This document shows, in pieces, positions 23,416 through 26,049 of a stretch of 26,049 nucleotides of DNA. The position numbers and the translations under genes are program-made. This DNA is from Endotrypanum monterogeii (Eukaryota; Euglenozoa; Kinetoplastea; Trypanosomatida; Trypanosomatidae). The stretch spans positions 284,356 to 310,404 of the forward strand of contig CM007337.1 of assembly GCA_000333855.2 (NCBI GenBank), written 5' to 3'. The notes under the pieces were generated by a model. That model ran no database searches. It was not told the DNA's origin and saw only the letters and a list, made by a program, of their open reading frames with translations. Each line of letters starts with the position of its first letter. Position 1 is the first letter of the stretch.

Positions 23416-25821
23416 TCATATCGCTGCAGCAACTGCCTCCACAAGTGAGACCATGTCCAAGGGTAATTGCAGGCTTCGATCTCGAACGAGTGCCACCATG
23501 CGCTGGACATCTTCTTCCACCAGGTACGACGGGGTTGTTTCTTGGCCGGGCTCTGGTATGCTACGAGACTCCCGCTGTTGCTGATGCTGCCGGCGGCGGT
23601 GCAACTCGCGACGCCACTCGTACATGATACGCTCGTGGTAGTGGTACAGCACCGATTGCTGCCCAACCCCAAGGCGCATACACAGCTCGTATAGTTCGTA
23701 GTCCAAAGGCGGCAGCTTTGGCATGTGGGAGTGCGTACGGGGGTAGCGAGCAAGCTTATCCGCGCTCAGAGAGAGAGCATTCCTCTGGAGCGTGGGCGCC
23801 TCGTGGCGGCCGACAAACGACGGGGCGAGTTGACAGGGACGACTCTCTTCTTCATCTCGGAGAATCGGAGACTGCAGCCCGATGCTGCGAGCAGCGCTGA
23901 CAGCCTTTGTCACAGTTTCTTGGGGACGCACAGCAGCGGACATGTCAGTGTTGGGTTGAGTCGACAGCGACGTGGAAATGCTGCGCTGCGCTGTGTGGGC
24001 AGTCGCGCCGGCGGTGTATGTATCACTGTTGGCCACTTGCGGCGTCCCACCTTTTGTTGTTTGCTGGGGCACTGGAGCACTCCCTGTTCCGCCCGTGGGG
24101 TCTGTAGAGATATCGCATGTCTGCTGCTCCGTCGCCGCGCCAGTTGCAGAAGCCTGCTTCAGTTCTTCTTGTGTCATCCAGCGGAACTCGTGTTCGGAGA
24201 GCCACACTTTCCTGCGTCCCTGATTTACAGAGTCGCCATCGGTGCGATTCGGATGTGCTCCGTCCAGGGGTACTTCTGCATCGGCCCCACGCACCGTGTT
24301 GAGCAGGCGTGAATGGTAGGCAACGGCATCTTCCAGAAATGCAACGTACTCCACACAGAGCTGTGCTTTGGCAAACAGGTCGGCGCTTAGCTGATTTGAT
24401 AGATGTACAGAAAGGTCGATGTTGACACCGTCGTCTGTGTGATTACAAGGTGCACTATGGGTTGCTTTGGGATCACAAATGTCAGTCGAGGCTTTTCCGA
24501 GAGATCCGCTGACTGCACCGGTTGCACGCAGTCGATCTTGAGTGCTGCGGCTTTCCTCCAGTGCAGCGGCCACGGCACGTTGCAACGTGTGACGAGGCAC
24601 CTCGAAGACATACCGTGGTGCCTCCTCCGGGCTGTTGTACGGCGCGTCTGGTGCCACGTTAAAGGACATCCCCTGGTACGACTCCTTTTTATCGTCGACG
24701 CCGAGTCGTGATGGGTGAAGTGAGGGGGGCATGGGGTCCAGGTGCCCAAAGGAATGTACGCGAAAGGTGGCTGGCGAGGCCGACGGCGACGAGGGGGGCC
24801 GTATCTCCTGCAAGGGGAAGAAGCGATCAAGTAAGGCGCTGGAGATTTGGTTGTCCATCGCCATCGCCATACCGTCCTGCTGACGCAGTTTCTGGAACGA
24901 CGCGGAGTCTCTGCCGATGGAGCTAGGCAGCGTGGGCCCAACAAAGAGGACATCGATCGCATGGCGAATCGCCCCGCTCCAGAAGCCTATGCCGTAGGCC
25001 TTGGTGGACCGCATATCCGTAAGGAACAACATCGCTGGGACAGGGGGCGCGATGGATAGGGATGTGCGAGCACATGCCGTGTTCACCTGTGCAGTGCTGC
25101 CTTTTGAGCAGCCGATAGGCGACGTCACCACCCCGTACGGGTCTTCTTCGTCTGCATTCTCCTCTGATTCCTTTCGTTGTGGATGACGCGGCTGCACTGC
25201 CATATCGGATGCGGTGGGCAGGTCAGCCTCTGTTGCTGTCGCTGCTCCAATACTTTGACTGTACACCACTTTTTCTGCTCCTGTCGTGTTGGGGGATGTA
25301 GTCCCAGCCGCCCTACCGCAACCTGATGACGCGTTCGCACGCAGCCGCAGGTCGCTGTAAGACAGCCCACGTTGCATCTCCCAGGGCAGCACCGCTGTCC
25401 ACACCTGCAAAGGCACCACCTTGCGGTATACATACGGGGGGCTGTTATGGAGAGTTGACGAAGGCGGGGCCATCCCCTTTTCAACAAGGGTGGGGTCACC
25501 AGCGGCGCTGTCCCCTCGACATCTTCCCCAGAGTGCCCACGGACGCGGGAGGCGCGCCGCACCGGGTGTGGGTCCGTTGGTGTGACCTGAGTGTTGTGCC
25601 GCAGTGGGTACAGATGCCGGTATGACACGGGTGATGGTAATCACCAGCTCCGCCGCAAAGGTAGGTCTATCCTGCAGCTGCGTGTGATTCATATAACCTA
25701 ACCAGTCGCGCAGCACATGTTTCAAAGCGTTGTAGTCGCGGTTGATAGGAAGCTGCACGTGTGTCTTCACGATATCGTAGACAGTCCGCCGTAAAGGTGT
25801 GGAAGACATCGGAAGCGGCAT
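23416..25821 (-). CDS. Hypothetical protein of unknown function, 801 residues
   Basis: The frame is open from 25899, but the first 26 codons start only at GTG. A very clear acceptor lies 25 bases before the ATG at 25821, which I take as the start; a second ATG follows four codons later. I do not recognise the family. Ordered-looking islands are: residues about 10-65 (RRTVYDIVKTHVQLPINRDY, then LKHVLRDWLGYM and FAAELVITITRVIP); about 135-165 (YVYRKVVPLQVWTAVLPWEM); a hydrophobic segment with MLFLTDMRSTKAYGIGFWSG and HAIDVLFVGP in the middle; LSADLFAKAQLCVEYVAFLE; and the last 100 residues (PPLDYELYELCMRLGVGQQS followed by an Arg/His/Gln-rich helix). The linkers are Ser/Thr/Pro/Ala-rich. No membrane helix or catalytic motif is obvious. 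It is the first complete gene in transcription order. Confidence 0.8.
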   Translation of the reverse strand: MPLPMSSTPLRRTVYDIVKTHVQLPINRDYNALKHVLRDWLGYMNHTQLQDRPTFAAELVITITRVIPASVPTAAQHSGHTNGPTPGAARLPRPWALWGRCRGDSAAGDPTLVEKGMAPPSSTLHNSPPYVYRKVVPLQVWTAVLPWEMQRGLSYSDLRLRANASSGCGRAAGTTSPNTTGAEKVVYSQSIGAATATEADLPTASDMAVQPRHPQRKESEENADEEDPYGVVTSPIGCSKGSTAQVNTACARTSLSIAPPVPAMLFLTDMRSTKAYGIGFWSGAIRHAIDVLFVGPTLPSSIGRDSASFQKLRQQDGMAMAMDNQISSALLDRFFPLQEIRPPSSPSASPATFRVHSFGHLDPMPPSLHPSRLGVDDKKESYQGMSFNVAPDAPYNSPEEAPRYVFEVPRHTLQRAVAAALEESRSTQDRLRATGAVSGSLGKASTDICDPKATHSAPCNHTDDGVNIDLSVHLSNQLSADLFAKAQLCVEYVAFLEDAVAYHSRLLNTVRGADAEVPLDGAHPNRTDGDSVNQGRRKVWLSEHEFRWMTQEELKQASATGAATEQQTCDISTDPTGGTGSAPVPQQTTKGGTPQVANSDTYTAGATAHTAQRSISTSLSTQPNTDMSAAVRPQETVTKAVSAARSIGLQSPILRDEEESRPCQLAPSFVGRHEAPTLQRNALSLSADKLARYPRTHSHMPKLPPLDYELYELCMRLGVGQQSVLYHYHERIMYEWRRELHRRRQHQQQRESRSIPEPGQETTPSYLVEEDVQRMVALVRDRSLQLPLDMVSLVEAVAAAI

Positions 25822-25846
25822 TGCTGCCGTCGTTCGGGGCAAGTGC

Positions 25847-25873
25847 CTACCAGACAAAAAACAGGGAGATGAG
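25847..25873 (-). promoter_or_regulatory. Putative spliced-leader acceptor of the 801-residue gene
   Basis: The sense strand reads CTCATCTCCCTG, T6, GTCTGGTAG, with the AG at 25848/25847. This is one of the two cleanest acceptors in the window and gives a 25-base 5' UTR before the ATG at 25821. Confidence 0.75.
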
Positions 25874-25913
25874 GGGTGAGGGCGTCGTTCGGCGGTCACA
25901 CGTTGCGTGCGTT

Positions 25914-25931
25914 TGTGTGTGTGTGTGTGTA
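25914..25931. repeat. (TG)n microsatellite
   Basis: About 9 TG units, just upstream of the pyrimidine tract of the right-hand gene. The remaining bases to the window end (25932-26049) show only purine-rich DNA (plus strand) and no gene. Confidence 0.9.
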
Positions 25932-26049
25932 TTATACGGAGAAGAAGAGGGAAGACGATGACAGTGATGAGAGGGAAACAGAAGGCGGTGCGCGGGTCCG
26001 CTTATTTTCATCTGAGCTGACCGAACTCCTCCGGGGGAGGGGGGAGGGG

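Noticed and set aside
25932..26049. G-rich sequence at the right edge as a possible telomere or strand-switch region
   Set aside because: There is no TTAGGG array and no change of coding strand; it is ordinary purine-rich intergenic DNA.

Overview
This window looks like a piece of a kinetoplastid chromosome, most likely from a Leishmania-like trypanosomatid (Leishmaniinae). Eight intronless protein genes lie head to tail on the minus strand, with no convincing gene on the plus strand. They are separated by 0.5 to 2 kb of low-complexity DNA full of (CA)n, (TA)n and homopolymer tracts. Most gene starts are preceded on the sense strand by a polypyrimidine tract and an AG, as expected for spliced-leader trans-splicing. 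Codons tend to end in G or C, and the proteins carry long Ser/Thr/Pro/Ala/Gln-rich linkers. I read the window as the interior of one polycistronic unit transcribed from right to left, with no visible strand switch, tRNA, telomere or mobile element. The exact species cannot be fixed from the sequence.

Layout in transcription order, from the right: (1) an 801-residue protein of unknown function; (2) CDC5/CEF1, the two-Myb-repeat core protein of the spliceosomal NineTeen complex; (3) a METTL21-like seven-beta-strand protein methyltransferase; (4) a 539-residue protein with a B-box-like zinc site followed by a coiled coil; (5) an OXA1/YidC-like mitochondrial membrane insertase; (6) a very large CMGC/DYRK-like protein kinase whose N-terminus appears to continue upstream in another frame; (7) an MLH3-type MutL homologue; (8) an unrecognised protein cut by the left edge.

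The genes do not form a functional operon. Trypanosomatid neighbours share a transcript, not a pathway. The observations most worth following are: the MLH3 homologue, which keeps a complete MutL endonuclease motif while its N-terminal GHKL ATPase motifs look destroyed; the kinase, with an apparent single-base frame break at a six-base C run, a roughly 300-residue insertion inside the catalytic domain and an HGD in place of HRD; and a long (TG)n tract that abuts the presumed splice acceptor of CDC5, itself a splicing factor.

Family assignments rest on motif reading by eye. No database search was run.
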